Assembly: GCA_041498155.1 (NCBI GenBank)
Contig: JBGQHV010000066.1
Coordinates: 1-15,318 of the forward strand
Direction of reading: 5' to 3'
Length of the DNA: 15,318 nt
From: DASTHG01 sp041498155
GTDB taxonomy: Bacteria > Gemmatimonadota > Gemmatimonadetes > Gemmatimonadales > GWC2-71-9
The notes below the pieces were generated by a model, which did no database searches, had not been told where the DNA came from, and saw only the letters and a list, made by a program, of their open reading frames with translations. Below are positions 15,242-15,318 of the stretch, in pieces; position 1 is the stretch's first letter, and each line of letters opens with the position of its first letter. The position numbers and the translations under genes were made by a program.

Positions 15242-15318
15242 CCCACCGAGGATGAATGGCAAGCGGCCGCCCGCGGCAAGCTCGGCACCCGCTATCCGTG
15301 GGGCGAGCGGTGGGACCG
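15239..15318 (+). pseudogene. Continuation of the FGE-like ectodomain after the amber codon (partial)
   Basis: Past the TAG at 15239-15241 the same frame stays open to the window end and reads PTEDEWQAAARG, then YPWGERW, which are the conserved steps that follow RL in FGE/SUMF1 domains (LPTEAEWE, AARG, YPWG). The reading frame is therefore intact and only one codon is wrong. A single T-to-A change in a TTG leucine codon would produce it. It may be a nonsense mutation, a base-call or consensus error, or a population variant. Confidence 0.75.

Noticed and set aside
13868..15262. 464-codon open frame on the minus strand opposite the kinases
   Set aside because: Its sequence is a mirror of the kinase codons in GC-rich DNA, with no motif of its own; both kinases on the plus strand are clear.

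Overview
The window is very GC-rich, densely coded bacterial DNA. The combination of a GWxTD-domain lipoprotein beside an Slt-type lytic transglycosylase, three Hanks-type Ser/Thr kinases in 10 kb (one fused to a formylglycine-generating-enzyme-like ectodomain), and frequent GTG starts suggests a Gemmatimonadota (Gemmatimonadetes) genome, probably environmental. This is inferred from gene content, without a database search; Acidobacteriota or Myxococcota are weaker alternatives. No rRNA, tRNA, CRISPR array, insertion sequence or phage gene was seen, and no gap longer than 200 bases lacks a gene.

Layout. 1-1334 (minus): the 5' part of polA, running off the left edge and ending in an exact 99-bp repeat of its own sequence, then a cold-shock protein gene with a strong hairpin between them. 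1454-5028 (minus): an Slt-type lytic transglycosylase and, upstream of it and overlapping by one base, a GWxTD lipoprotein; this looks like an envelope operon. 5070-7926 (plus): a soluble Ser/Thr kinase, pyrE and an NtrC-family sigma-54 activator, packed with a 5-bp gap and then a 4-base overlap. 8050-11473 (plus): a small lipoprotein, a TPR protein and a methyl-accepting-chemotaxis-like membrane protein; a good sigma-54 (-24/-12) promoter candidate lies 35 bp upstream of the lipoprotein gene. 11483-12346 (minus): an AraC-family regulator with a degenerate receiver-like N-terminus, convergent with the MCP-like gene. 12539-13057 (minus): a macrodomain protein of the O-acetyl-ADP-ribose deacetylase type. 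13173 to the right edge (plus): two kinases overlapping by ATGA, the second a transmembrane kinase whose FGE-like ectodomain is cut by an in-frame TAG at the conserved RLPTE motif.

How the genes may work together (inference). The most coherent hypothesis is a regulatory chain in the middle: a soluble kinase co-expressed with PyrE and with a sigma-54 activator whose receiver-like domain lacks a visible phospho-acceptor aspartate, acting on the sigma-54-type promoter next door that would drive the lipoprotein-TPR-(MCP) genes. A second signalling module on the right combines tandem kinases with a divergent ADP-ribose-processing macrodomain protein. Two anomalies need raw-data checks before biological reading: the 99-bp repeat at the left edge, which looks like an assembly-graph end, and the amber codon at the right edge.
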